DNA from: Streptomyces inusitatus
GTDB taxonomy: Bacteria > Actinomycetota > Actinomycetes > Streptomycetales > Streptomycetaceae
NCBI RefSeq assembly: GCF_014651115.1
Contig: NZ_BMWG01000001.1
Coordinates: 434,001 to 498,000 of the forward strand
Reading direction: 5' to 3'
DNA length: 64,000 bases
The translations under genes were made by a program, and so were the position numbers. The notes below the pieces were generated by a model that did not search any database, was not told the DNA's origin, and worked only from the letters and a program-made list of their open reading frames with translations. Shown piece after piece: positions 34,871-44,337 of the stretch (positions are counted from its first letter, which is position 1; every line of letters begins with the position of its first letter).

Positions 34871-36108
34871 GGCCCGGCGACCGCCTTCATGACCGGGCGT
34901 ACGGAGGTGGCCGCGCTCCACGCCCGGTGCTGGGCGAGTTCGGCGGTGGCGGCCTCGGCGAGGACCATTCCGGTGCAGCCGCGCTGGTCGCCGAGGTCGG
35001 GCACCGCGTCGCCCGCCGCCCGTACCGGGTACCACTGGACGGAGCCGGGGTAGGCGTCGAGGCCGTCGAGACCGTCCCAGCCGTTCAGCGTCCCGGGCTG
35101 CTCCGGGTAGACCAGCACGAAGGCGACGGCCGGGCCGTCGGCGGCCGGGGCGGTGTCCGTGTCCGTGTCCAGGAGCGCGGGTCTGCGGCCGAGGGTGACG
35201 TCGATCAGCGCCTCGTACACATTGACCCGCAGTGAGCGGCAGAGCGCCTCGCCGATGAGCGCGCCGCCGATCCTGCGGTTGATCTCGACCAGTTCGGGGC
35301 CGTCGGCGGTGAGGACGAACTCGACGTGGGCGAAGCCCTGGTCGTGGCCCGCCGCCGCCAGGGCCGCGCCGACCCAGCGCGCGACGCCGTCCCGCTCGCC
35401 GTCGGGGAGCGCGACCGGGAAGGCCGCGCCCTCCTCCCGTACGGCGGGGGTACGGGAGGTCAGCCGGCTGGAGACGCCGAGGAGCCGGGTCTCGCCCGCC
35501 CAGCTCAGGGTCTCCGCGCTGTAGAGCGGCCCGGCGAGGAAGGGTTCGGCGAAGAGCCGGCCCTTGAGGACGGCTCCGGCGGCCTCGGTGAGCGCGGTGT
35601 GCAGGGCTTCGGCGTCCCGGACGATCCACACGCCCCGGGAGGAGGTTCCCGAGGAGTCCTTCAGCACGGCGGGCAGCCCGATCTCCTCGATCACCCGCTC
35701 GGCACTGTCGGGACCGGCCTCGACGGTGAGCGCGGTCCGGCCGCTCACTCCCGCCCGGTGCAGCGCCCGCCGTACCTCCGACTTGTCGCGCAGCAGCCGC
35801 ACGGCGGCCGGGTCGGGCCCGGGGAGGCCGTACTCGGCGGCGAGTTCGGCGGCCGGGGTGGACCAGGTGTCGGTGGTGTTGATGAGTCCGGCGAGGTCGG
35901 GGACGCCGCTCAGCACCCGGCGTACGGCGTCCTGGTCGGTGGTGTCGACATCGGCGATGTCGAGCGCGTCGGCGGGGAGTTCGGCCAGTTCGTGGCGGTA
36001 GACGGACCGGTCGGACGTGAGCAGGAGGAGGCGGTGGCCGCGCGCGGCGGCGGCTTCGACGGTTCTGGCGATCCCGAAGGAGAGCGATTCGAGCGAGGCG
36101 ATGGTCAT
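34867..36108 (-). CDS. ATP-grasp carboxylate-amine ligase
   Basis: A 413-residue ATP-grasp enzyme. The central domain has LPAVLKDSSGTSSRGVWIV (phosphate-binding loop) and the metal-binding segment FAHVEFVL, then ELVEINRRIGGALIGE, the family signature. Enzymes of this type join amino acids to other amines or carboxylates, as in BacD and argininosuccinate-lyase-linked ligases. ATG 36108 overlaps the PLP-enzyme stop, and its own stop overlaps the MFS start. It probably ligates the amino acid produced by the PLP enzyme (inference). Confidence 0.9.
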   Translation of the reverse strand: MTIASLESLSFGIARTVEAAAARGHRLLLLTSDRSVYRHELAELPADALDIADVDTTDQDAVRRVLSGVPDLAGLINTTDTWSTPAAELAAEYGLPGPDPAAVRLLRDKSEVRRALHRAGVSGRTALTVEAGPDSAERVIEEIGLPAVLKDSSGTSSRGVWIVRDAEALHTALTEAAGAVLKGRLFAEPFLAGPLYSAETLSWAGETRLLGVSSRLTSRTPAVREEGAAFPVALPDGERDGVARWVGAALAAAGHDQGFAHVEFVLTADGPELVEINRRIGGALIGEALCRSLRVNVYEALIDVTLGRRPALLDTDTDTAPAADGPAVAFVLVYPEQPGTLNGWDGLDGLDAYPGSVQWYPVRAAGDAVPDLGDQRGCTGMVLAEAATAELAQHRAWSAATSVRPVMKAVAGP

Positions 36109-37310
36109 CGGGTGCTCCCGGCGGTCGGAGTGGTCTCGGCTGCGGCGTCCGCCCGGGACGGTCCGCCCGCGTGAACGCCGACGGCGGCCCGGCCCGCCCC
36201 GGCGGACCCGGACCCGGTTCCGGCCGCGCCCGCCGGGGAGAGCCCCTGCGGTACGACGGCCTCGACCCGCACGGCGGGGTCGACCCGCGCACCGGGGGGC
36301 GCGGAGCGCCCCGCCCATTCCATCACCGCCCACGGCAGGCGCAGTTCGTCCAGCTCCGCGATGTGCTCCGGCTTCAGCCCCGCCGGGTCGAGCGCCTCCG
36401 CGTGCCGGGCGAACACCCGTTCCGCGTAGCGGTGTCCGGTGTCGGCCCCGAGGACCAGCAGATTGGCCCCGGGGTCGCGGCGCGCCTCCCAGTCCGCGAC
36501 GAGGTGCGCGGCCCCGGTGGAGAGCCCGGCGAAGACCGCGTGGCGGCGCAGCAGTTCGACCGCTCCGGCCATGGCGTGCCGGAAGTCGAGCCAGTGGATG
36601 GTGTCGTACAGCTCGTGGCGGACATTGCCGAAGGGGATCGAGCTGCCGATCCCGGCGATGATCGCGTCCGGGTCGTTGAAGCCCTCGCTGCCGAAGGTGA
36701 CGCTCCCGAAGGGCTGTACGCCCACCAGCCGCACCCGGCGTCCGGTGGCGCGCAGCGCCTCGGTGAGCCCTCCGGTGGAGGAGCCGGTGCCGACCGCGCC
36801 GACGACGGTGATCGGCCCGTCCGGCAGCGCGTCTGCGGCCAGCTCGGCGAATTCGCGGTACCCGGCGTAGTGCACCCCGTCGTGGTACTGCCGCATCCAG
36901 TGGAAGTCCGGCCGCTCCTTCAGCAGGGCGCGGACATGCCGTACGCGCCTCTCCTGGTCGAGCAGCAGACTGGTGGAGGGCGGCATCTGGTCCACGGTCA
37001 CGCCGAGGACTTCGAGCTGGGCGCGCATGGTGGCGTCCACGGTGGTGGAGGCCACGATGTGGCACTTCAGGCCGTAGCGGTGGCAGGCCATGGAGAGCGC
37101 GAGCGCGTAGATCCCGCTGGAGCTGTCCACGAGCGTCTGACCCGGTAATACCTTCCCGGAGTCGAGCAGCGCGCGGACCGCCCCCAGCGCGGCGTACACC
37201 TTCATCGTCTCGAACCGGGCCAGGACGACGGAACCTGAGAGCCGGATGAAGGCGGGGTCCTTGAGGGCATCGGTGATGTGCTCGTGGACGGGTATGGAGG
37301 GCTGAGCCAT
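36105..37310 (-). CDS. PLP-dependent cysteine-synthase-family enzyme, TTA-containing
   Basis: A 401-residue fold-type II PLP protein. RFETMKVYAALGAVRALL probably contains the Schiff-base lysine. VDSSSGIYALALSMAC is the substrate loop and lacks the usual Asn of TSGNTG. VGAVGTGSSTGGLTEAL is the phosphate loop. Family members make cysteine, 2,3-diaminopropionate or other beta-substituted alanines. The divergent loops suggest a non-standard substrate. Residues ~345-401 are an Ala/Gly tail. Codon 55 is TTA (37148-37146). It follows the methyltransferase after 44 bp and overlaps the ATP-grasp gene by four. Confidence 0.88.
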   Translation of the reverse strand: MAQPSIPVHEHITDALKDPAFIRLSGSVVLARFETMKVYAALGAVRALLDSGKVLPGQTLVDSSSGIYALALSMACHRYGLKCHIVASTTVDATMRAQLEVLGVTVDQMPPSTSLLLDQERRVRHVRALLKERPDFHWMRQYHDGVHYAGYREFAELAADALPDGPITVVGAVGTGSSTGGLTEALRATGRRVRLVGVQPFGSVTFGSEGFNDPDAIIAGIGSSIPFGNVRHELYDTIHWLDFRHAMAGAVELLRRHAVFAGLSTGAAHLVADWEARRDPGANLLVLGADTGHRYAERVFARHAEALDPAGLKPEHIAELDELRLPWAVMEWAGRSAPPGARVDPAVRVEAVVPQGLSPAGAAGTGSGSAGAGRAAVGVHAGGPSRADAAAETTPTAGSTR

Positions 37311-37354
37311 GGTGTTACAGGTCTCCTAGAGTCTGCGGGGTTCCTCGGCCCGGC

Positions 37355-38191
37355 TCATGACGTACGTCCCTGGACGATGAGCCTGCGCGAGTGGTGGTCG
37401 TAGGGGCCCCCGTCGAAATCGCCGAAGATCTCCACGTCGGTGAAACCGGCCTCGACGAAGAGGTCGTGGAGTTCGGCGGCGCTGTAGAGAAAGGAGTGGA
37501 TGGTGGAGGTGCGGGCGGTGTCGCCGCGCACCAGGGTCCAGTCGGTGCGCAGCCGCCGCCAGGAGTCGAGGACGGTGTCGCGCTGGACGACGTACGAGCC
37601 GTCCGGCAGGTCGACGGCCTGCGGGCGGCCGATCCAGCCCGCGAGGACCTCTTTGCCCATGACGTCGACCAGCAGCCGTCCGCCGGGGGCGAGGCTGCGG
37701 CGCGCGTTGCGCAGGACCTGGAGGTTGTCGGCCGGGTCGGTGAAGTAGCCGAAGGAGGTGAAGACGTTGAGGATCACGTCGTAGCCGCCGGGCTCGGTGT
37801 AGTCGAGCATGTCGGCGCGGACCAGCTCCACATCGGCTCCGGCGCGGTCGCAGGCCGCGCGGGCGCGCTCCAGCATGGCGGGGCTGAGATCCACTCCGGT
37901 GACCTGGTATCCGCGCTCGGCGAGCGGTACGAGGAAGAGGCCGGGTCCGCAGCAGAGGTCGAGCACCCGGGAGCCGGCCGGGAAGTCGAGGAGGGCGGCT
38001 TCGCGGACGAGCGCGGCGACGGTGTCGGCCCGGTCCCCGGAGAACATCGCGGGTGCGAAGTCGACCCATAACCCGTCGTCGGCGTACCACTCCTGCGGGG
38101 AATCCTCCCCCAGGCCCGTGCCCCCCGCGTCACTTACATCCCGTACTTCCCGTACTTCCCGCACGTTTTGCTCCTGCGCATCGCTTGTCAC
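37355..38191 (-). CDS. class I SAM-dependent methyltransferase, TTA-containing
   Basis: A 278-residue methyltransferase with motif [21 protein letters not shown], motif [13 protein letters not shown] and the post-motif [17 protein letters not shown]. It begins with an acidic tail containing REVREVRDV repeats. Codon 41 is TTA (38071-38069). It is the first gene of the four-gene PLP/ATP-grasp operon and divergent from the MMPL exporter. Likely O- or N-methylation of a small amino-acid-derived product. Confidence 0.88.
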   Translation of the reverse strand: MTSDAQEQNVREVREVRDVSDAGGTGLGEDSPQEWYADDGLWVDFAPAMFSGDRADTVAALVREAALLDFPAGSRVLDLCCGPGLFLVPLAERGYQVTGVDLSPAMLERARAACDRAGADVELVRADMLDYTEPGGYDVILNVFTSFGYFTDPADNLQVLRNARRSLAPGGRLLVDVMGKEVLAGWIGRPQAVDLPDGSYVVQRDTVLDSWRRLRTDWTLVRGDTARTSTIHSFLYSAAELHDLFVEAGFTDVEIFGDFDGGPYDHHSRRLIVQGRTS

Positions 38192-38397
38192 ATGAACCTC
38201 CCTACCCCAGCCGTTATCCGAGTAGTCGGATGGTGACGGCTTGGAGTTCCCCAGACATTGCGTGCACGTGTCATCTGCTCTTGCAATCGCCCGTATCGGC
38301 GTGCCTCACGCCAAAGCAGGACATAAGTAGAGAATATCCACAGTGTCCTTTCCTGTGGCGCGATCGACCCGAGCGCCAACGTCGGTCGGGAGTCCAG
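38192..38397. promoter_or_regulatory. divergent promoter region
   Basis: A 206-bp region between the methyltransferase operon and the MMPL gene. It has lower GC and contains GACATAAGTAGAGAATATCC (38321-38340), which has -10-like TATCCACAG/AGAATAT features for the MMPL gene. Specific boxes are not certain. Confidence 0.4.
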
Positions 38398-40638
38398 ATG
38401 CCGGAGCCGCACGCCCCCGACTCGCCGTCCGTGCGCCCCCCTGCGGGCGCTCTGCGCAGAACCGGCGAGTGGTGCGCCCGGCACGCGGTCGTCGTCATCG
38501 TGCTGTGGCTCGCCGCCCTCGCCGGGCTCCAGGTGCTGCACCACTCCTACGGCGGCGAGTACTCCGACGACTTCGCGCTCCCCGGCACCCAGTCGCAGAA
38601 AGGGCTGGACGTCCTCACCGAGCACGCGCCCGCCGCCGCCGGGCACAGCGCGCAGATCGTCCTGCACGACGGAGCCCATCCGCTGACCGACGCCGCCGGC
38701 CAGATCGCGGCCGTCACCGGGAATCTCCAGAAACTCCCCGACGTGCTCTCCGCGCAGAACCCGCTCTCCGTCCCCAGCGCCCCCGGCGTCGGCCCGCTCT
38801 CCGCCGACGGCAGGACCGCCTACATCACCGTCCGGTTCGACGTCTCGCCGTCCAGCCTCGGCGAGGGATACCTCCACGGCGTGGACGACGCCGTCCAACC
38901 ACTGCGGGCGGCGGGCGTCGAGGTCGAGTACGGCGGCCAGCTCGGCGAACTCGCCCGCCCCATGGCCGACGACCGCACCAGCGAGGCCATCGGCTTCGCC
39001 GTCGCGATCGTCGTCCTGCTCATCGGCTTCGGCAGCGTCGCCGCCGCCGTACTGCCGCTGATCACCGCCGTCGTCTGCGTCGTCTGCGGACTGGCCCTGC
39101 TGGGGCTGCTCGCCGCCGCGTTCACCTTCGCCACCGTCTCGCCCACCCTGGCCACGATGATCGGCCTCGGCGTCGGCATCGACTACGCCCTCTTCCTCGT
39201 CACCCGGCACCGCCAGAACCTCATGAACGGCGACGACCCGGTGACCGCCGCCGGGAGGGCCACCGCCACCAGCGGACACGCCGTACTGCTCTCCGGCTGC
39301 ACGGTGATCATCGCGCTCTCCGGGCTCTGGGTCTCCGGCATCGGCTTCATCGGCAAACTCGGCCTGGCCGCCGCCGTCACCGTCGTCACCGCCGTCATCG
39401 GGTCGATCACCCTCGTACCCGCCCTCCTCGGCCTGATCGGCCGCCACATCGACCGGCTGCGGGTCCGCGCCCCCATCGCCGAGACGGACGCCGAGCCCGG
39501 CGAGGCGGTACAGGGCGGCTGGCACCGGTACGCGATGCGGGTGCAGCGGCGGCCCTGGTGGTATCTGACCGGCGGGGTCGCCGTCCTCGCGCTGCTCGCC
39601 CTCCCCGTCTTCTTCATCCAGCTCGGCCACATCAGCGACGAGGCCGACCCCACGTCCTTCACCGACCGCCGCGCCTTCGACCTGATGTCCTCGGCCTTCG
39701 GCCCCGGCTCCAACGGCCCGCTGACCCTGGTGATCGACCAGTCGGCCGTCCCGCTCCAGGACCGGTCCGCGCTGGCGGCGAAGGCACAGCAGACCCTCTC
39801 CCACGTCCCGGACACGGCCACCGTCACCCCGCTGACCCCGAGCCCCGACGACGACGTCCTGATCGCCACCGCCTACTCGGTCGCCTCCCCCCAGGACGAG
39901 CGGACCACCGACCTCGTCAACCGCCTCATCGACGACACCCTCCCCCAGGCCGTCTCCGGCACCGCCGCCCACGCCTACGTCACCGGCGGCACCGCCGCCC
40001 AGGTCGACTTCCTCGACATCGTCTCCCACCGCCTCCCGGTGATCATCGCCGTCGTCGTCGGCCTCGCCTTCCTCGTCATCCTCACCGTCTTCCGGGGGCT
40101 GCTCGTCGCGGTCAAGGCCGCCGTCCTCAACGTCCTCTCGATCGCGGCCTCCTACGGGGTGGTCGTCGCCGTCTTCCAGTGGGGCTGGGGCGGGCCCGCG
40201 CTCGGGGTGGCTGGGAAGGTGCCCATCGAGAGCTACGTACCGATGATGATGTTCGCCATCGTCTTCGGCCTGAGCATGGACTACGAGATCTTCCTGCTCT
40301 CCCGCATCCACGAGGCCTGGCTGCGCACCGGCGACCCCCGCGCGAGCGTCGCCCACGCCCTGGAGATCACCGCCCGCGTCATCACCTGCGCCGCGCTCAT
40401 CATGGTCAGCGTCTTCGCCGCCTTCGTCATCAGCGACAACATCGTCGTGAAGATGCTCGGCCTCGGCCTCGCCGCGAGCGTCCTCATCGACGCCACCGTC
40501 GTACGCCTGCTCCTGGTGCCCGCCGTGATGACCCTGCTGGACGAGCGCGCCTGGTGGACCCCGCGCCGGCTCGACCGGATCATGCCCCACTTGGAGGCGG
40601 AGGGCCACGCCGACGAGCCGGGGCCCGCCCGGGTCTGA
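38398..40638 (+). CDS. MMPL-family (RND) membrane transporter
   Basis: A 746-residue protein with about eleven or twelve membrane segments in two halves, each with a large outer loop. Characteristic segments are [20 protein letters not shown] and, in the second half, [20 protein letters not shown], both carrying the family's paired Asp/Tyr. MMPL proteins in actinomycetes export lipids or antibiotics by proton motive force. ATG 38398 was chosen over the long upstream extension, which lies in the promoter region. It probably serves the neighbouring cluster as an exporter or resistance pump. Confidence 0.93.
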   Translation: MPEPHAPDSPSVRPPAGALRRTGEWCARHAVVVIVLWLAALAGLQVLHHSYGGEYSDDFALPGTQSQKGLDVLTEHAPAAAGHSAQIVLHDGAHPLTDAAGQIAAVTGNLQKLPDVLSAQNPLSVPSAPGVGPLSADGRTAYITVRFDVSPSSLGEGYLHGVDDAVQPLRAAGVEVEYGGQLGELARPMADDRTSEAIGFAVAIVVLLIGFGSVAAAVLPLITAVVCVVCGLALLGLLAAAFTFATVSPTLATMIGLGVGIDYALFLVTRHRQNLMNGDDPVTAAGRATATSGHAVLLSGCTVIIALSGLWVSGIGFIGKLGLAAAVTVVTAVIGSITLVPALLGLIGRHIDRLRVRAPIAETDAEPGEAVQGGWHRYAMRVQRRPWWYLTGGVAVLALLALPVFFIQLGHISDEADPTSFTDRRAFDLMSSAFGPGSNGPLTLVIDQSAVPLQDRSALAAKAQQTLSHVPDTATVTPLTPSPDDDVLIATAYSVASPQDERTTDLVNRLIDDTLPQAVSGTAAHAYVTGGTAAQVDFLDIVSHRLPVIIAVVVGLAFLVILTVFRGLLVAVKAAVLNVLSIAASYGVVVAVFQWGWGGPALGVAGKVPIESYVPMMMFAIVFGLSMDYEIFLLSRIHEAWLRTGDPRASVAHALEITARVITCAALIMVSVFAAFVISDNIVVKMLGLGLAASVLIDATVVRLLLVPAVMTLLDERAWWTPRRLDRIMPHLEAEGHADEPGPARV

Positions 40639-40642
40639 CCTT

Positions 40643-42517
40643 CTAGAGCTTGGCGTCGCGCCCGTGCGCGCACACCGAGTGCCGCGCGCCGCCCCCGCCC
40701 GTACGGGCCGCCGCCTCCATCCCCGCCCGTACCGCCTTCCCGGCCGCCGACTCCGCCTCGTACACCGGCACCCCGCCCACCAGCGTCAGCCGCACCCGCG
40801 CCCCGCTGATCTCCCGCACCGGCACCCGGGTCACATCCCGGTCCAGCACGATCAGATCCGCCTGCCGCCCCGGTGTCAGCTTCCCCGTCCGGCGCTCCAT
40901 CCGGAGCTGGTACGCGGCCCCCGAGGTGTGCGCCCGCAGGCTGGCGGCCCGCGAGATGCCCTCCAGCTCCGGGTGGAGCGGGCCCTGCGTCGCCCCCTCG
41001 CCCTCCCTGTCGACCGCCGTACGGATCTGGTTCCACACCGCCAGCGGATCCACCGGCCAGTCCGAGCCCCCCGCCAGCACCGCCCCGGCGCGCTCCAGTC
41101 CGCGCGCCGGATACAGCCGCCGGTGCCGCTCCTCACCGATGTACGGAAGCAGCGCGTCCACCGTCCAGGTGTCCCGCATCGCCCACTGCAACTGCATGTT
41201 CGCCACCACTCCGAGCCGCCTGAACCGCCGCAGGTCGGCCGGGTGCACCAGCTGGAGATGGGTGATCGTGTGCCGGTTGCCCCGGCGGCCGTTCGCCCGC
41301 AGCGCGGCCTCGTAGCCGTCGAGCGCGGTGCGCACCGCCCGGTCGCCGATCGCGTGCGTGTGCACCTGCCAGCCGCGCCGGTCGAAGAGCACCGCCAGCC
41401 GCGCGAACTCGGCGGGCGTCGCCCACAGCTCGCCCCGGTTGGCGGTCGGCCTGCCCTCGCCGTCGAGATACGGCTCCAGCAGCGCGGCCGTCGGATCGGG
41501 GTGCTCGATCACCCCGTCCAGGAACACCTTCACCGCGCCGACGCTCAGCCCCGGCACCCCCCGGTACGCCGCACGCACCTCCCGCGCCCACTCCAGCGCC
41601 CCCGCCGGGTCCTTCACCGTCTCCGCGTCCAGCGCCACGGCCACGGCGACCCGCTGCGGCAGCCGCCCCGCGCGCGCCAGCGCCGCGTACGCCCCCAACT
41701 CCCCGTGCGCCACCGCCGCGTCGAAGACCGTGGTCACCCCCTGCGCGGCGGCCCGAGCGAGCACCGTCCCGCAGGCCTCCCGCACCAACGCCTCGGGAAA
41801 GTCCGGCACCAACCCGGTGACCAGCGCCTTCGCCTCGTCCTTCAACAGCCCGGTCGGCTCCCCGCCCGGCCCCCGGACAATCTCCCCGCCCGGCGGATCC
41901 GGCGTCGCGGCGGTGATCCCCGCGAGGTCCAGCGCCCGCCCGCTCGCGAGCGCGGTGTGCCCGTCCCCGCCGACCAGCACCACCGGCCTGCGCGTCGGCA
42001 GCGCGTCCAGAATGCTGTGGTGCGCGACCGTCCCGGCGGGCAGCAGCCCCACCGGATTCCAGTCCTCCACCACCAGCCACCCATCCGGCTCCCGCCCCGG
42101 CTCCGCCGCGAGGAACCCGCCCACCAGCTCCCGCAACTCCCCCACCGTCAGCTCCCGGTGCCCGAGCGAGGGGCTCAGCGACCGCACCGCCGCCATCACC
42201 GGATGCGCGTGCCCGTCCACGACCCCGCTCATCACCGTCCCCCCACCCGCGTCGACCACCTCCGTGTCCCTCCCCGCGAACCTCCTCCTGATCTCCCCCG
42301 ACCCCCCGACCCCGACGATCCGCCCGTCCCTCCCCACCGCGACCGCCTCCGCCATCCCCCCGCGCTCCCCGGTCACCACCCGCGCGTTGTGCACCACGAG
42401 CGCGGCGGACCGCCTCGGCGCGGCGACGGCGGCCTCTCCGGGGGACGCGAGGACGGTGGCGGCGGTGAGGGCGGTGGCGGTCGTGAGGAGCCGGCGTCGG
42501 GGGAGTTCAGAAGTCAT
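40643..42517 (-). CDS. Tat-exported amidohydrolase (YtcJ-like)
   Basis: A 624-residue hydrolase with Tat signal PRRRLLTTATALTAATVLA (twin Arg plus hydrophobic run). The amidohydrolase_3 landmarks are VMSGVVDGHAHP (metal-binding HxH), GWQVHTHAIGDRAV (conserved His), THLQLVHP and LAGGSDWPVDP (catalytic Asp). It ends KLTPGRQADLIVLD and a Gly/His tail. The substrate is not predictable; relatives hydrolyse N-formyl amides and similar. It sits 4 bp from the MMPL stop on the opposite strand. The start at 42517 is fixed by the Tat signal. Confidence 0.9.
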   Translation of the reverse strand: MTSELPRRRLLTTATALTAATVLASPGEAAVAAPRRSAALVVHNARVVTGERGGMAEAVAVGRDGRIVGVGGSGEIRRRFAGRDTEVVDAGGGTVMSGVVDGHAHPVMAAVRSLSPSLGHRELTVGELRELVGGFLAAEPGREPDGWLVVEDWNPVGLLPAGTVAHHSILDALPTRRPVVLVGGDGHTALASGRALDLAGITAATPDPPGGEIVRGPGGEPTGLLKDEAKALVTGLVPDFPEALVREACGTVLARAAAQGVTTVFDAAVAHGELGAYAALARAGRLPQRVAVAVALDAETVKDPAGALEWAREVRAAYRGVPGLSVGAVKVFLDGVIEHPDPTAALLEPYLDGEGRPTANRGELWATPAEFARLAVLFDRRGWQVHTHAIGDRAVRTALDGYEAALRANGRRGNRHTITHLQLVHPADLRRFRRLGVVANMQLQWAMRDTWTVDALLPYIGEERHRRLYPARGLERAGAVLAGGSDWPVDPLAVWNQIRTAVDREGEGATQGPLHPELEGISRAASLRAHTSGAAYQLRMERRTGKLTPGRQADLIVLDRDVTRVPVREISGARVRLTLVGGVPVYEAESAAGKAVRAGMEAAARTGGGGARHSVCAHGRDAKL

Positions 42518-42692
42518 GACAGAGCATCCTTGGCGCTCAACTCGCCTCAGACCATTGATTTTCGAGGAGGTACGCCGACTCCCGGCAACGAACAGAGATC
42601 CGACGAGGCACAGGAATGGGCCCTGCCTCCTCATGGGAACGGCCGCCCCTCCCCGGGTGCGGGAGGAACGGCCGATGACGGTCCGAGAAGCG

Positions 42693-44129
42693 TCAGGTGC
42701 AGTTGATGATGAGCGCGGTGGTCGCCGTGCAGGTGCGGGACGCGCTGTCGTTCGCGGGGTTGGGGTCGGTGGGCGCACTGGCGGTACGGGTGGCGGTCAC
42801 CGTGTAGGAGGTCCCGAGGCTGAGGGCGGACACGGGCACGGTGACCCGGTGGGTGACCTTGGCGCCGGGGGCGAGGCCGGTGGCGGTGCAGGTGGCCTTG
42901 CCGGTGGTGAGGGCGCAGTCGGGGCTGGTCGCCCCGGTGGCGCTGGGCAGACCCAGGGTGACGGCGGCGGAGGCGAGTGTGCGGGGCCCGTGGTTGGTGA
43001 GGGTCACGGCGTACTCGATACGGCCGTTCAGCAGACCGGGGCGGGGAGTGGCGGTCAGTTCCACGCCGAGGTCGGCGGTCGGGCGCTCGGCGATCGCGAT
43101 GTCGACGGGGGTCGTGCCCACGGGGACGGTGCTGGTGGTCTGGGCGGCGGTGTCGATCACGGAGACCGTGGCCGAGTTGCCGTTGGCGGTGTAGACATGG
43201 CCGCCGTCCGGGGTGACGGCCACCCCCCTGGGGGTGTTTCCGGCGGCGGTGGTCGCGGTCACCGTGTTCGTCGCGGTGTCGATCGTGGCGACGGTCGCGC
43301 CCTGGCCCCGGGAGACGTAGGCGCGCGCACCGTCCGGGGACACGGCGACGTCGTACGGACCGTCGGTGAGGGGGACGTTCGCGGACACGGCGTTGGTGGC
43401 CGTGTTGATCACCGCGACGGAGTTGGAGTACGGACGGGTGACATAGGCGCGGCTGCCGTCCGGGGTGACGGCGACGCTCTGGGGGAATCCGCCGACGTTG
43501 ATCGTGGCGGTCACGGCGTTCGTCGCCGTGTCGATCACCGATACCGAGCGGGCGTTGTAGTTGGTGACATAGGCCCGATTGCCGTCCGGGGAGACGGCCA
43601 CCTCCTGCGGGGCGCTGCCGACGGCGATGGTCGCGGTCACGGCGTTCGTCGCGGTGTCGATCACCGTCAGCCGCTGGAGCGCGCTGTTGACGACATAGGC
43701 GCGGGTCCCGTCGGGCGAGACGGCGATCCCGCTCGGGCCGTTGCCGACGGGGACGGTCGCCGTGACCATCCCCGTCGTGGTGTCGGTCACGGAGACGGAG
43801 CCCGCGTCCCCGTTGCTCACATAGAGCCGGGCCCCGTCCGGGGACGCGGCCACGCCCTTGGGGCCGCCGCCGACCGCGAAGGTGGCCGTGACGGCGGTGG
43901 TGGCGGTGTCGATCACGGAGACGGTGTCGTCGCTGTAGTTCGTCACGTAGGCGAGCGGGGCTTCGGCCGTGGCCCGTGCCACGGGCGCGCCGGGCGCGGC
44001 AGTGGCGGAGTGCGCCGCCGGGGCCACGGCGGTCAGCGAGGCCACGGCCAGGCCGCAGGAACCGGCGATCGCGAGAAGCCGTCGGCCGCGCTGCTTCCAG
44101 GGCCGAACGGATGTGCTGGGCAGGCTCAT
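42693..44129 (-). CDS. secreted YVTN beta-propeller protein with CARDB/DUF11-like C-domain
   Basis: A 478-residue secreted protein. A signal peptide (1-~48) is followed by eight or so ~42-residue YVTN repeats, each like AYVTNYNARSVSVIDTATNA then VTATI and GSAPQEVAVSPDGNRAY. A C-terminal Ig-like domain follows (DLGVELTATPRPGLLNGRIE). The start at ATG 44129 has GAGAGGA upstream. The function is presumably surface or extracellular binding. Confidence 0.88.
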   Translation of the reverse strand: MSLPSTSVRPWKQRGRRLLAIAGSCGLAVASLTAVAPAAHSATAAPGAPVARATAEAPLAYVTNYSDDTVSVIDTATTAVTATFAVGGGPKGVAASPDGARLYVSNGDAGSVSVTDTTTGMVTATVPVGNGPSGIAVSPDGTRAYVVNSALQRLTVIDTATNAVTATIAVGSAPQEVAVSPDGNRAYVTNYNARSVSVIDTATNAVTATINVGGFPQSVAVTPDGSRAYVTRPYSNSVAVINTATNAVSANVPLTDGPYDVAVSPDGARAYVSRGQGATVATIDTATNTVTATTAAGNTPRGVAVTPDGGHVYTANGNSATVSVIDTAAQTTSTVPVGTTPVDIAIAERPTADLGVELTATPRPGLLNGRIEYAVTLTNHGPRTLASAAVTLGLPSATGATSPDCALTTGKATCTATGLAPGAKVTHRVTVPVSALSLGTSYTVTATRTASAPTDPNPANDSASRTCTATTALIINCT

Positions 44130-44285
44130 ACGGGATTCCTCTCCCATCGGACCCCGGCGCGGGAGCACATGGCCGTGCGGCCGGCCGGTGGCGCGTGCGG
44201 TGATGTCACGGAAGTGGGACAGCCGGTGATCACTGTGAGGCCTCCCACGCCGGTCCGATCACGGCCACCGGCACAACCATCCGAA

Positions 44286-44299
44286 CGAATGATCATTCG
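44286..44299. promoter_or_regulatory. 14-bp perfect palindrome upstream of the YVTN gene
   Basis: CGAATGATCATTCG is perfectly self-complementary and resembles TetR-family operators. It lies about 157 bp upstream of the YVTN start codon, next to ATCATTCGGTCATAC, and just downstream of the convergently oriented end of the next gene. No TetR gene is adjacent. Confidence 0.55.
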
Positions 44300-44337
44300 G
44301 TCATACGTTCCGCCTGCTCATACTGGGCCGGAACGGG

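Noticed and set aside
38053..38397. Longer N-terminus for the MMPL transporter
   Set aside because: It would occupy the divergent promoter region and overlaps the methyltransferase gene.
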